Assembly: GCF_004364635.1 (NCBI RefSeq)
Contig: NZ_SOAX01000002.1
Location: forward strand, 248,001-312,000
Source of the DNA: Halospina denitrificans
GTDB lineage: Bacteria; Pseudomonadota; Gammaproteobacteria; Pseudomonadales; Oleiphilaceae
Length of the DNA: 64,000 nucleotides
Reading direction: 5' to 3'
Made by a program: the position numbers and the translations under genes. The notes beneath the pieces are model-generated. The model was not told the origin of the DNA, ran no database searches, and saw only the letters and a program-made list of their open reading frames with translations. This document shows, piece by piece, positions 9,269 to 18,082 of this stretch; the stretch's first letter is position 1, and each line of letters begins with the position of its first letter.

Positions 9269-10828
9269 CTATTCCGGATAACCCGTAATATCACGGATTC
9301 GGTGGTAGAGCGGTGAAAGCCGTTTGTACATCCGCTGGTACACCTCCGAATACAGGCGCTCGTAGAGATGCTGCCGTTCCGGCTCCGGTTCAAAGCGGTC
9401 CCCCACCCGCGTCATCGCCCCCACTGCCGTTTCGTAATCCGGGTGCAGGCCGAGGCCTACCGCTGCGTTGATGGCCGCGCCCAGGCCGGAGGTTTCGTAG
9501 GTGTGGGGGCGTTCGGCGGGGAGGCCGAAGATGTCGGCGGTGAGTTGCATGGCTAAGTCGCTCTGGGAGCCGCCGCCGGCGACGCGCAGGCGGGTGATGC
9601 GTTGGCCGTTGCGTTTCTGGAGGCGTTCCATGCCTTCGCGCAGGGCGTAGGCGAGGCCTTCGAGGATGGCCCTGTAGATGTGGGCACGGGTGTGGACGTC
9701 GCCGAAGCCGATGATGGCGCCCTTGGCTTCCGGGCCGGGCTGTCGGACGCCGGGGGACCAGTAGGGTTGGAGCATGAGGCCCATGGAGCCCGGGGGGACG
9801 TCGCTGATGAGTTCGTCGAAGAGCTGTTCGGGGGTGATTCCCCTTTCCTCGGCAATGGCCTGTTCCCGCTGGCCGAACTGGCGCTTGAACCAGCTGACCA
9901 TCCAGAAGCCCCGGTAGATCATCACTTCGCTGGAGTAATGGCCTGGCAGTGCCGAGGGGTATGGGGGCAGGAAGCGGGTCGGTTCGACGTAGCGGGCGTT
10001 GGTGGTGTTGATGGTGGCGGTGGTGCCATAGCTCATGCAGCCGATATCCGGGGAGAGGCCGCCGGAGCCGAGGATTTCGCAGGCCTTGTCGGAGGCGGAG
10101 GCGAGAACGGGGATCTCTTCGGCGAGCCCCAGGTGGGCGGCGGCTTCGGGGGTCAGGTGGCCCATGGTGGCACCGGGTTGGACGAGTTCCGGGAGCATGT
10201 CGCGTTTGACGGCCATGAGCTGCCACTTCAGGTCCCCTTCTCTGCACCAGTCGTGACGTTTGTAATCGAAAGGGAGATAGCCGACCTGGCTGCCAATGGA
10301 GTCCACGAAACGGCCGGTCAGGCGCCAGTTCAGGTAGCCGGAGAGCAGCAGGTAGTGCCGCGTGCGGGCCCAGATGTCCGGCTGGTGGGCGGCAACCCAG
10401 TTGGCCTGGGTCTGTTCGCCCAGGCGGCGGATGGTTTCGGTCAGGCCCAGTAGGCGGAATGTCAGCTGCCAGAAAGGGCCCACAGTCACGGGGCCCGGCG
10501 AGCGGCGTTGGTCCAGCCAGATAATCGCCGGGCGCAGCACATCGCCGTTGGCGTCCAGATTCACGACAGTGCCGCGTTGGGCAGTGACGGTGACGCCCTT
10601 CACCTGTTCGGGGCGCGCGTCTGTGTTGGCCCACAGGGCCCGGCAGGCGTGGCCGATGCTCTGCCAGTAATAGTCCGGGTCCTGTTCCGCCCAGCCCGGT
10701 TCCGGGGACACGTAGGGTTCGATTTCCTCCCGCCCCTTGGCAACCAAATCGCCCCGGGTGTTGAACAGCAGCGCCCGGGTACTCTGGGTGCCGTTATCAA
10801 TGGCGAGGATCAGGGGGGCGTCACTCAT
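9269..10828 (-). CDS. FGGY-family carbohydrate kinase, substrate uncertain
   Basis: ATP-dependent kinase of the glycerol/xylulose kinase fold, 519 residues. The N-terminal phosphate loop is LAIDNGTQSTRALLFN; the second domain has SASDKACEILGSGG and the ATP-site glycine run RVAGGGSQSDL. Glycerol kinases carry QRET at the glycerol-binding Arg-Glu pair, whereas this protein reads AQRGTVV, so the glutamate is glycine and glycerol is unlikely to be the substrate. The ATG at 10828 overlaps the upstream gene's stop as ATGA, deciding the start. It is the last gene of an oxidase-GlpD-kinase operon; E. coli YgcE, a kinase of similar type beside an AGPS-like oxidase, is a possible relative. Confidence 0.85.
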   Translation of the reverse strand: MSDAPLILAIDNGTQSTRALLFNTRGDLVAKGREEIEPYVSPEPGWAEQDPDYYWQSIGHACRALWANTDARPEQVKGVTVTAQRGTVVNLDANGDVLRPAIIWLDQRRSPGPVTVGPFWQLTFRLLGLTETIRRLGEQTQANWVAAHQPDIWARTRHYLLLSGYLNWRLTGRFVDSIGSQVGYLPFDYKRHDWCREGDLKWQLMAVKRDMLPELVQPGATMGHLTPEAAAHLGLAEEIPVLASASDKACEILGSGGLSPDIGCMSYGTTATINTTNARYVEPTRFLPPYPSALPGHYSSEVMIYRGFWMVSWFKRQFGQREQAIAEERGITPEQLFDELISDVPPGSMGLMLQPYWSPGVRQPGPEAKGAIIGFGDVHTRAHIYRAILEGLAYALREGMERLQKRNGQRITRLRVAGGGSQSDLAMQLTADIFGLPAERPHTYETSGLGAAINAAVGLGLHPDYETAVGAMTRVGDRFEPEPERQHLYERLYSEVYQRMYKRLSPLYHRIRDITGYPE

Positions 10829-12405
10829 CGCGGCAACCAATAGTACTGGTGCCAGATGCGCTGGTAGCGCTCGACTTCGGCCTGCCACTCTTCGTTGCTC
10901 CAGCCCAGTACCGGCTGGCAGTGCGTGCGGATGGACTCCAGCCAGGCCCGGCCGCCTTCGGGGAGCAGCAGTCCCAGACGGGTGCGGCGCAGCAGCAGGT
11001 CATCCAGATGGTGCACCTGCTCATGACGGCAGGACCAGACCAGTTCCGCCATCAGGGTATCCGTATGTCCGATGGGAGTCAGTTGACCCTCGCCCAGCAC
11101 TTCCTCCACACGAGACCCATAATGGCCACAGAGGCGGTGCCATTGGCGGGCGGTAATGCCGGCCGGGCGGCCAATGTCCGGTGCCGGAGCGAAGACATTT
11201 CTGGCATCACCCTCCTGGTTTTCGCGCTTCGGCATATCGCCCCGGACCCGGTCCAGCACCTCCCGGGCGATGAGGCGGAAGGTGGTGAGCTTGCCGCCCG
11301 CCACGCTGATCACGCCCTGATCGTCCCAGATCACATGTTCGCGTTTTTCCTTGGATGGGTCCTTGCTCTTACCCGCGCTGGCATCCGAAACCACTGGCCG
11401 CACGCCGGACCAGGTGCTGATCAGGTCCTCCTCACTCGCGCCCGAGCTCGGGAAGGCGTAGTGCACCGCCTCCAGCAGGTAGTCCATTTCCTGTTGGTTG
11501 AGCACGGCTTCCTTCTGCAGGTCACCGTCGTGATCCAGGTCTGTGGTGCCAACCACGGTTACCCCTTCCCAGGGGTAGATGAAGACGGGGCGTTTATCCC
11601 TCGGATGAATCAGCGAGAGGCTGACCGCCACCGGCAGTCGCCAGAACGGGAACACCAGATGGCTGCCCCGCAATGGGCGGATCCGCTGGTCGCCGCCCAG
11701 CTGGCTGCGTAGCCGGTCGGTCCAGGCGCCGGTGGCATGCACCACACGACAGGCATGGACACGGGTCTCCCCGCCGTCACCGCCGGTATCCCGAAGCGTG
11801 ACTGTGGCGTGGCCGCCATGACCGGGGGTGACGCTTTCCGCCTGGGTGTAATTCAGGGTCCGGCCGCCCGCCGCCCTGGCTTCCTGCAGGATGCGCAGTA
11901 CCAGCCGGGCATCATCGGTGACCGCATCGGAGAAGCGGGTGCCACCGACCAGCTTTTCCCGCCTCAGCCCCGGCAGCCAGCGCAGGACGGATTCGCCCGG
12001 AAAATAACGCCGCGTCCGACGCCGGGCCATGAAATCGTAGATGCGAAGCAGCAGGCCGAAGAGCCGGGGTCCGGGGAACTGGCGCCGGTAGTGGGGCATG
12101 ATGTAGTAGAGGTTGTCCACCAGGCCGGGGGCCTCGCGCATCATCCGCTCCCGCTCGCTCACCGCATCACGGGTGAGGCGGAAGTCGCCACTGGCCAGGT
12201 AGCGTAGCCCGCCGTGGACCATCTTGGAGGAACGACTGGAGGTGCCCCAGGCAAAATCCTGCTGCTCCACCAACAGAGCATTGTAGCCTTCGCGAGCCGC
12301 CTCCCTGAGGACGCCGGCCCCGGTAATGCCGCCGCCGATGATCACCAGGTCCCAGACCTGGTTCTCCGCCAGCAGCCGCTCCCGCTCGGAATCTTCATGA
12401 GTCAT
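10825..12405 (-). CDS. FAD-dependent glycerol-3-phosphate dehydrogenase paralogue
   Basis: 526-residue flavoprotein of the GlpD/DadA fold. The FAD-binding motif DLVIIGGGITGAGVLREA lies at residues 19-36, followed by the GlpD signature TSSRSSKMVHGGLRYL and VVGTTDLDHDGD and the C-terminal cap domain. It would pass electrons from glycerol-3-phosphate or a similar phosphorylated polyol to quinone at the inner membrane. A second, more standard glpD is present at 24661-26187. Its start overlaps the oxidase gene by 11 bp and its end overlaps the kinase by 4 bp, so the three are translationally coupled and probably act on linked substrates. Confidence 0.85.
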   Translation of the reverse strand: MTHEDSERERLLAENQVWDLVIIGGGITGAGVLREAAREGYNALLVEQQDFAWGTSSRSSKMVHGGLRYLASGDFRLTRDAVSERERMMREAPGLVDNLYYIMPHYRRQFPGPRLFGLLLRIYDFMARRRTRRYFPGESVLRWLPGLRREKLVGGTRFSDAVTDDARLVLRILQEARAAGGRTLNYTQAESVTPGHGGHATVTLRDTGGDGGETRVHACRVVHATGAWTDRLRSQLGGDQRIRPLRGSHLVFPFWRLPVAVSLSLIHPRDKRPVFIYPWEGVTVVGTTDLDHDGDLQKEAVLNQQEMDYLLEAVHYAFPSSGASEEDLISTWSGVRPVVSDASAGKSKDPSKEKREHVIWDDQGVISVAGGKLTTFRLIAREVLDRVRGDMPKRENQEGDARNVFAPAPDIGRPAGITARQWHRLCGHYGSRVEEVLGEGQLTPIGHTDTLMAELVWSCRHEQVHHLDDLLLRRTRLGLLLPEGGRAWLESIRTHCQPVLGWSNEEWQAEVERYQRIWHQYYWLPR

Positions 12406-14020
12406 TGCTGACCTCCGAGGCCGTTTGGTCGTCCAGAAGCACCCCGGGTGCCAGGCGCTGATCCGGGTCCAGGGTCCGGCTGAGCGAACGCAGCACCATC
12501 ATGGTGACCGGGCCCTTCTCGATGGGCAGATAGGGCGCATGATCCCGGCCGACGCCGTGCTGGTGGCTGATGGTACCCCGGTTCCGGACAATCACCTCCG
12601 AGGCGGCGTGCTTGAGGCGCGCCCAGCGGGCCTGGGTCTCGCTGTAGGAATCCGCGCAGCGGAAGACGTACGTGGTGTAGATGCTGCAGCCCTGGCTGTA
12701 GACGTGGGACAGGTGGGTGAAGACATGCACCGGCTCCCCGTCGGCCTCCAGCCCCTGTCGCAGTGTCTGCTCGATACGCGCCATGAGCGTGTCCACGTTG
12801 TCCCAGTCCGTGGCGGTTTCCAGGGTATCCACCACATAGCCACCCTGCCAGAGTGCCTCCCGCAGATAGGGCATGGTGAAGCGCTTGGCTTCCCACTTCC
12901 TGCCTAGGTAAGTGCCGGCATAGACTCCGTCGTAGTCACGGGCGATCTGTTTGAGCTCTCCGAGTCCAGTGCGGCACTGCAGGGGCGTTCCCGTCAGCCC
13001 CACGGTCATCATGCACTTGCCCTCCCCGGCCCCGCGCCATTTCAGGAATTTTTCCAGGCCACCAATCATGCGCGGGTGCCCGGCAAGGGCCAGCTGGGTT
13101 TCCGTTTCAACCACGTTGCTCAACCGCAGCATGGACAGAAAGGTGCGATTCTGCACCAGGCGACGGGCGCAGGAGCGGGCCTGCTCCCAGTTCGGGAAAA
13201 AGAGGACGTGGAAGGATTCCCGGTCCGGCACGGGCATTACCCGTACCTTCACCTCGGTAATGATCCCGAACCGGCCTTCCGAGCCCAGCACGATCTCACG
13301 TGGGTCCGGACCCGCCGCGGAGGCGGGAAAGGTCGGGATGTCCCAGGTGCCATCAAAGGTTTGAATGCGGCCACCGGCAAACAACTGCTCGATGCGGCCA
13401 TACCGCAGCGACTGCTGGCCACTGGAGCGGCTGGCCACCCAGCCCCCGATGGTGGACAACTCAAAGGACTGGGGGAAGTGGCCCAGCGTGTAGCCCTGGG
13501 CCAGCAGCTGGGACTCCACGAGCGGCCCCGGCGTGCCCGCGCCGAAGGTGGCGATCTGGCTTTCCGGGTCCAGGTCCACCATGCGGTTCATCCGTGCCAG
13601 CGAAAGGGTCAACACCGGTTTGCCACTGTCCGCCGGGTTGATGTGACCCGCGACGCTGGTGCCGCCCCCGTAGGGAATCACCACCAGGTCCTGCTTCCGA
13701 GCCCACTGCAGCAGTTCGGCCACCTGCTCGCTGGTTTCCGGCAGGGCTACCGCATCCGGGAATACCCCGAATTCGCCACTGCGCATGGCCAGCCAGTCCG
13801 GCAGGCTCTGGCCCCGGGCATGGCGAATGCGGGTCTCGGAATCTGTGTACACATGGTCGTGGGCCGGGATTCGGGATTTCGGGACCTGTTTGCAGACCGC
13901 TTCCAGTGTGGCTTCAGGCAGGGGTTCGGCCGTACCGAGGCGTTCCCTCAGGAAATCGATGCCGTTGTCGGGTAGTTCCAGGTGGAAACTGTCATCGCCC
14001 CAGCCATTCCAGCGTCGCAT
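12395..14020 (-). CDS. FAD-linked oxidase related to alkyl-DHAP synthase
   Basis: 541-residue vanillyl-alcohol-oxidase-type flavoprotein. The FAD-binding loop PYGGGTSVAGH is at residues 116-126, and SHQHGVGRDHAPYL near residue 486 corresponds to the histidine-rich active-site segment of alkylglycerone-phosphate synthase (AGPS). AGPS makes ether-lipid precursors in eukaryotes; bacterial homologues also include 2-hydroxyacid and sugar-acid oxidases. Being first in an operon with a GlpD paralogue and an FGGY kinase suggests phosphorylated three-carbon or polyol chemistry. GGAG precedes the ATG. The family is secure; the reaction is not known. Confidence 0.8.
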   Translation of the reverse strand: MRRWNGWGDDSFHLELPDNGIDFLRERLGTAEPLPEATLEAVCKQVPKSRIPAHDHVYTDSETRIRHARGQSLPDWLAMRSGEFGVFPDAVALPETSEQVAELLQWARKQDLVVIPYGGGTSVAGHINPADSGKPVLTLSLARMNRMVDLDPESQIATFGAGTPGPLVESQLLAQGYTLGHFPQSFELSTIGGWVASRSSGQQSLRYGRIEQLFAGGRIQTFDGTWDIPTFPASAAGPDPREIVLGSEGRFGIITEVKVRVMPVPDRESFHVLFFPNWEQARSCARRLVQNRTFLSMLRLSNVVETETQLALAGHPRMIGGLEKFLKWRGAGEGKCMMTVGLTGTPLQCRTGLGELKQIARDYDGVYAGTYLGRKWEAKRFTMPYLREALWQGGYVVDTLETATDWDNVDTLMARIEQTLRQGLEADGEPVHVFTHLSHVYSQGCSIYTTYVFRCADSYSETQARWARLKHAASEVIVRNRGTISHQHGVGRDHAPYLPIEKGPVTMMVLRSLSRTLDPDQRLAPGVLLDDQTASEVSNDS

Positions 14021-14102
14021 GCGGTGTACTCCATGTCAGGCGTTTCTTATTAAGATGCCCTCGATACACCACTAAGAGTGTTTTTGTCCAGTTTCGGTCA
14101 CA

Positions 14103-14378
14103 TCATTTCAACCGAATATTGAGATACCCCCCAAAGACCCGCAGCACCCGGTTGATGTTGGCCACGGTTACGTTACCGCTGTCGCGCTCAATGCTCGACA
14201 GGGTACCAACCGAGATGCCGGCAATCTCGGCCATCCGTTTCTGAGGTATCCCCATCCAGTCGCGGCGGATGGTTTTGATCGCCTGCCCAATGGTGACGTC
14301 ACCATTCGCCAGCGCCTGCTCAAGGTGTTCGCGCTGGGCTGAACGTTCTGTCGGCTTGATGGGTCTGAGTGTCGGCAT
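14103..14378 (-). CDS. HipB-like antitoxin, XRE-family DNA-binding protein
   Basis: 91-residue helix-turn-helix protein (RMAEIAGISVGTLSSIERD as the HTH, then NVTVANINRVLRVFGG). It follows the hipA-like gene by 13 bp, so it should be the antitoxin that binds HipA and represses the shared promoter. In E. coli hipB comes first; here the order is reversed. The N-terminal about 25 residues are polar and precede the HTH domain. Confidence 0.85.
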   Translation of the reverse strand: MPTLRPIKPTERSAQREHLEQALANGDVTIGQAIKTIRRDWMGIPQKRMAEIAGISVGTLSSIERDSGNVTVANINRVLRVFGGYLNIRLK

Positions 14379-14391
14379 GACTTTCAGGTCC

Positions 14392-15726
14392 TCACAACTC
14401 AGCGATGATCTGCTGGATCAGGTTGAAGCGCATCGCCTGATGATCCAGCATTGCTTCGGGCGCGCCCTGGGTCTCGAGGCGAGCACGGAGATCTTCCACC
14501 CTTTCCAGAATGCCCTTGAGTCGTCGGCAAGCAACCGACGGCGCGAGAGCAGCCTCCTCGAGTATTTTTGCGTATTCGCCACGCTGGCCATGCTGCCATT
14601 CTCCCCGCCAGGCGCTGCTTCGGCTGATACCTTCCGGGTCCATGACCATCGGCGCAAGATCAAACGCCGGCGCCAGCTGGCGGTGGCCGGCGTCCGTGAG
14701 GATTGCAGTATTCCGGCCGTGGTTGTCGCGATTGGCAATGGTCTCGTTGATGATGTCGTTAACGAGGTAGTCCACCAGAATATCGTCGTCATGAAAGCGA
14801 CGCATCAGCATTTGGACCACCTCGTTATGGGATAGAGCCGCCCCGTCACCATGCATGCCCATAAGGCAGTAAATCGACTGCATTCCTAGACGTTCGACAC
14901 CGTCCGACGCGTTCACACGCCGATCGAATCTCGGGAGCCACAACGCAGGGCCGTTGTTGCCTTCAATCAGGTAGGTGTCATCTATCGATCGTACGGGGGT
15001 TGGCTCCAGCGCTCTGTAGACTGCGGCCTCAGCGCGCAACACATCCTGATCGATTCTGGTCCGGCGACCGCGTGCAAACTTGATAATCCAGTGCCGAACG
15101 ACTCGCCGCTCATCGCAGGTACCCTCGATGTAGTAGAGCCCATCGTCAGCTTCCGAGACCATCACCTTCGGGGCATCACCGCCCACGCCCGTGGTGCCAC
15201 CGATCGCGATATTCAGCTCTCGTGCCTGCTCAATCAGAGGATCTGCGCGGTTGCTGATTTCCTGGGTCGTATACCCACGGATTGGCGTCTGCTCAAGCCG
15301 ATAGGAAAAGCGTTCGAACGCCTCCCGGATTCGAAGATTTCCGACAGGCGCAATACAGCCGTTTTCAAGAAGTTCGATATCCGCTGATTGTTCCGCCGTC
15401 ATGTCGTAACCGAGGGCACGCAATAGAACACGGCGGCCTGCACCCTGTGGAATGATGTCTCGAAGCGCGCAGGTTACCGTATGGCCGCGATAATCGCCGG
15501 ATATAGTTGCAGGAAGATCCATGGAGAACGCACGCTCATCGGAGAACGAAAGGGCTTCACCATCACCTGATTCGCGGTGGTCGTAGGCCGCAAGCACATA
15601 GCCAGCATTGTAAGCAAAACCGACTTCCTTACTGAGCAGCCCCTGGCCTGGCTCCGGGAAGGAGAGCACACCGGCATCGTGCCATACACCTCCCCAGAAG
15701 GCCTGTAGAGTGAGTTCTTTCTCCAT
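14392..15726 (-). CDS. HipA-family serine/threonine kinase toxin
   Basis: 444-residue HipA-fold protein kinase, a toxin that in E. coli phosphorylates glutamyl-tRNA synthetase and induces persistence. Visible elements: N-terminal subdomain-1 region (residues 1-110), a glycine-rich loop GGTTGVGGDAPK (176-187), the ATP-lysine strand WIIKF (K216), the catalytic loop NRDNHGRN (332-339) and the metal-binding AFDLAP (354-359). All catalytic residues appear intact, so it is likely active. First gene of hipA-hipB, behind the twin-operator promoter at 15741-15804. Confidence 0.88.
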   Translation of the reverse strand: MEKELTLQAFWGGVWHDAGVLSFPEPGQGLLSKEVGFAYNAGYVLAAYDHRESGDGEALSFSDERAFSMDLPATISGDYRGHTVTCALRDIIPQGAGRRVLLRALGYDMTAEQSADIELLENGCIAPVGNLRIREAFERFSYRLEQTPIRGYTTQEISNRADPLIEQARELNIAIGGTTGVGGDAPKVMVSEADDGLYYIEGTCDERRVVRHWIIKFARGRRTRIDQDVLRAEAAVYRALEPTPVRSIDDTYLIEGNNGPALWLPRFDRRVNASDGVERLGMQSIYCLMGMHGDGAALSHNEVVQMLMRRFHDDDILVDYLVNDIINETIANRDNHGRNTAILTDAGHRQLAPAFDLAPMVMDPEGISRSSAWRGEWQHGQRGEYAKILEEAALAPSVACRRLKGILERVEDLRARLETQGAPEAMLDHQAMRFNLIQQIIAEL

Positions 15727-15740
15727 CGTGTCAGCTCAAA

Positions 15741-15804
15741 TTTTCAATATATTGGTTACAAGTATCTGACACGAGAAGCAGATTTTCAATATATTGATTA
15801 CAAG
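15741..15804. promoter_or_regulatory. Twin 22-bp operators of the hipA-hipB locus
   Basis: Two 22-bp direct repeats, 15741-15762 and 15783-15804, identical except for one base. Each contains the 10-bp palindrome CAATATATTG. They are 42 bp apart, four helical turns, so two bound HipB dimers would sit on one DNA face. One overlaps the -35 element and the other lies just downstream of the -10. Confidence 0.8.
15761..15789 (-). promoter_or_regulatory. hipA-hipB promoter
   Basis: On the minus strand TTGAAA (15784-15789) and GATACT (15761-15766) are separated by 17 bases. The predicted start of transcription lies about 28 bases before the hipA ATG and inside the proximal operator repeat, consistent with autorepression. 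Confidence 0.7.
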
Positions 15805-15831
15805 AAAGCTGAACAAACTCCGAACGCATCG

Positions 15832-16962
15832 CTACCCACGATTCAGGTAGCGCTCGTTATCCGCCCCCGGCGACTTGCCGATAAAGGCGCTCTCACAGGG
15901 TGTGGCACTGAACTTCAACGGATGGCCAATCTGCTTCTGGGTGCGGCCATCGCCACGATCCACCTCAATGACCATGTGGCGACCCTGGATCTGGGGATGC
16001 TGGGTAGCCTCACGCAGGGTCAGGACGGGTTCAACGCAGGCATCCTGTTCATCAAAGATGGCCTGCCATTCCGCGAGTGTTCTCTCCCCAATCGCCTCCC
16101 TTAGAGCCTTCTTAAGCTGGCGCTGGTCCTCGGGTTTGGGGTTCAGCCCCTTGGCGGCGAGTTCGGGCCGGCCGATCACAGTGAACAGCTGCTTGGCGAA
16201 CGGCGGTTCCAGACTGCCCACCGAAAGCCAGCGGCCGTCGGCGGTCTGGTAGTAATCGTAGAAGGCGCCGCCGTTGAGCATGCCGGTTTCCGGGGCGGGC
16301 TCTTCGCCAGCGGCCAGGCAGGCGGCGCCGGCCATGGCGTTCATGGCGAAGGCGGCGTCGGTCATGCTGATGTCCACGTGCTGGCCCTCGCCGGTCTGGC
16401 GCTGGTGGGTCACCGCCGCGAGGATGCCCATTACGGCATGATGGGAACCGCCGGCCACGTCCGCCACCTGGATGCCCAGCGGCGGCGGTCCCGTATCCGC
16501 GCGACCGCTGTAGCTGGCAACTCCAGAGAGCGCCAGGTAGTTGATGTCGTGGCCGGCCCGGTCCTTATAGGGCCCGGTCTGACCGTAACCGGTGATGCTG
16601 CAGTAGACCAGGCCGGGATTGATGGCGCTGAGGCTTTCATAGCCGAGCCCGAAGCGCGCCATCACGCCGGGTCGGAACTGTTCCACCACCACGTCGTAAT
16701 CGGCCACCAGGGACCTGATGGTCTCGACCGCCTCGGGTTCCTTGAGGTTGAGCGTGATACTCTGCTTGCCCCGGTTCAGGTAGGCATGAGCCGTGGCCAC
16801 GCCCTCGTCATGGGGCGGGGTCAGCCGGGTCAGGTCCATGCGGTCCGGGGATTCCACCCGCAGCACCTCCGCGCCCATATCCGCCAGCATCATGGTGGCG
16901 TAGGGCCCCGGGAGCAGGGTGGAAAAATCAAGCACTTTCAGTGATGTCAGTGGTCCGGGCAT
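15832..16962 (-). CDS. CaiB/BaiF family (class III) CoA transferase
   Basis: Transfers CoA between carboxylic acids through a covalent aspartyl intermediate; alpha-methylacyl-CoA racemases share the fold. 376 residues starting MPGPLTSLKVLDFSTLLPGPYATMMLADMGAEVLRVE (family N-terminus; shown in parts: LDFSTLLPGP, DMGAEVLRVE). Further motifs: NRGKQSITLNLK, VVEQFRPGVM, GYGQTGPYKDRAGHDINYLA with the nucleophile Asp in GHD. ATG 16962 is chosen because GGGGAAA lies upstream and the family N-terminus starts here. It is divergent from an AraC regulator that may control it; the acyl substrate cannot be told. Confidence 0.85.
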   Translation of the reverse strand: MPGPLTSLKVLDFSTLLPGPYATMMLADMGAEVLRVESPDRMDLTRLTPPHDEGVATAHAYLNRGKQSITLNLKEPEAVETIRSLVADYDVVVEQFRPGVMARFGLGYESLSAINPGLVYCSITGYGQTGPYKDRAGHDINYLALSGVASYSGRADTGPPPLGIQVADVAGGSHHAVMGILAAVTHQRQTGEGQHVDISMTDAAFAMNAMAGAACLAAGEEPAPETGMLNGGAFYDYYQTADGRWLSVGSLEPPFAKQLFTVIGRPELAAKGLNPKPEDQRQLKKALREAIGERTLAEWQAIFDEQDACVEPVLTLREATQHPQIQGRHMVIEVDRGDGRTQKQIGHPLKFSATPCESAFIGKSPGADNERYLNRG

Positions 16963-17077
16963 CAACACTTTCCCCTTTTGGCTGGTTGCCACTACCATAC
17001 CCCAGTGATTGGGGGTGTCCACCGGCACCAGTGCTCAGATCCATTGGCGGATTCGCTCAGCGGACAGACGGAACTTC

Positions 17078-18082
17078 ATGACTAGACTCACGGTCTCAGC
17101 TCACTTCGTTACGGCGGCGCTTGCCGGTGCAGCCCGGGATGGCTTCGATACGGACGCGATGCTGCTTGACGCGGGCATTGATCCGACGCTGATCCATGAT
17201 GAGCAGGCCCGGGTGACGGACATCCAGTATACCCAGCTGATGCAGGTGATCTGGGACCGGATGCAGGACGAATTCATGGGGTTTGCCCCGGGGCGCAGTC
17301 GCCCTGGCACCTTTGCCACCCTCTGCCAACTGGTGATCCACTGTGACAATCTGGACTGCGTGCTGCGCCGCGCCAGCCACTTCTACGCACTGTTCGAGAC
17401 TGGCGTGACCCTGCCACTGAGGGTCGAGGGCGATGAGGCCATCATCGAGCTCACTCACGAAGGACCGCTCCGGGACAGCCACCATTTCCTGCAGGAATCA
17501 TTACTGGTGATCTGGCACCGGCTGAGTTCCTGGCTTATCGGACAGGGGATTCCCCTGAGCCGAGTCTTTTTCCGCTATCCGGAACCACCCCACGTCCAGG
17601 AATATCGGGGCCTCTTCCATTGCCCGCTGGCCTTCAAGCAACCGGCCACGGGACTGGCCTTCCCGGCGCGCTTCCTGGATCGCCCGGTGATCCGCGATGA
17701 GCTGGAAATGCGGGAATTCCTGAAAACCTCACCGGCGGACCTGTTGGCCCGCCCGGACGACCGCAACAGCTACACAGCCCGCATCCGGGCGCTGATCGGG
17801 CGCGACTTCACCCAACCCCTGCCGGATTTCGAGTGGATTGCGGATCAGCTGAACACCAGCCCCCAGACGCTGAGGCGACGCCTCAAGGCGGAGAATACGT
17901 CCTTCCAGGAGATCAAGGACAACCTGCGCCGGGATATTGCCATCTTTCACCTGATGCGCGACAACCTCTCGATCAACGAGATCGCCCACCGGGCGGGTTT
18001 TACGGAGACGTCCACCTTCCACAGGGCCTTCAAGAAGTGGACGGGGCTGACGCCTGGTGCCTATCGGGAAGGTCTGCGTTAG
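17078..18082 (+). CDS. AraC-family transcriptional regulator
   Basis: 334-residue activator. The N-terminal two thirds match the ligand-binding domain of the OruR/ArgR-like AraC subgroup (VTDIQYTQLMQVIWDRMQDE, FATLCQLVIHCDNL), and residues about 235-334 form the twin HTH domain (DQLNTSPQTLRRRLKAENTS and SINEIAHRAGFTETSTFHRA). It is divergent from the CoA transferase across 115 bp, the usual geometry for a local regulator. I start at ATG 17078; an in-frame ATG at 17009 adds 23 non-conserved residues. Its 3' end overlaps the convergent cyclase gene by 53 bp. Confidence 0.88.
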   Translation: MTRLTVSAHFVTAALAGAARDGFDTDAMLLDAGIDPTLIHDEQARVTDIQYTQLMQVIWDRMQDEFMGFAPGRSRPGTFATLCQLVIHCDNLDCVLRRASHFYALFETGVTLPLRVEGDEAIIELTHEGPLRDSHHFLQESLLVIWHRLSSWLIGQGIPLSRVFFRYPEPPHVQEYRGLFHCPLAFKQPATGLAFPARFLDRPVIRDELEMREFLKTSPADLLARPDDRNSYTARIRALIGRDFTQPLPDFEWIADQLNTSPQTLRRRLKAENTSFQEIKDNLRRDIAIFHLMRDNLSINEIAHRAGFTETSTFHRAFKKWTGLTPGAYREGLR

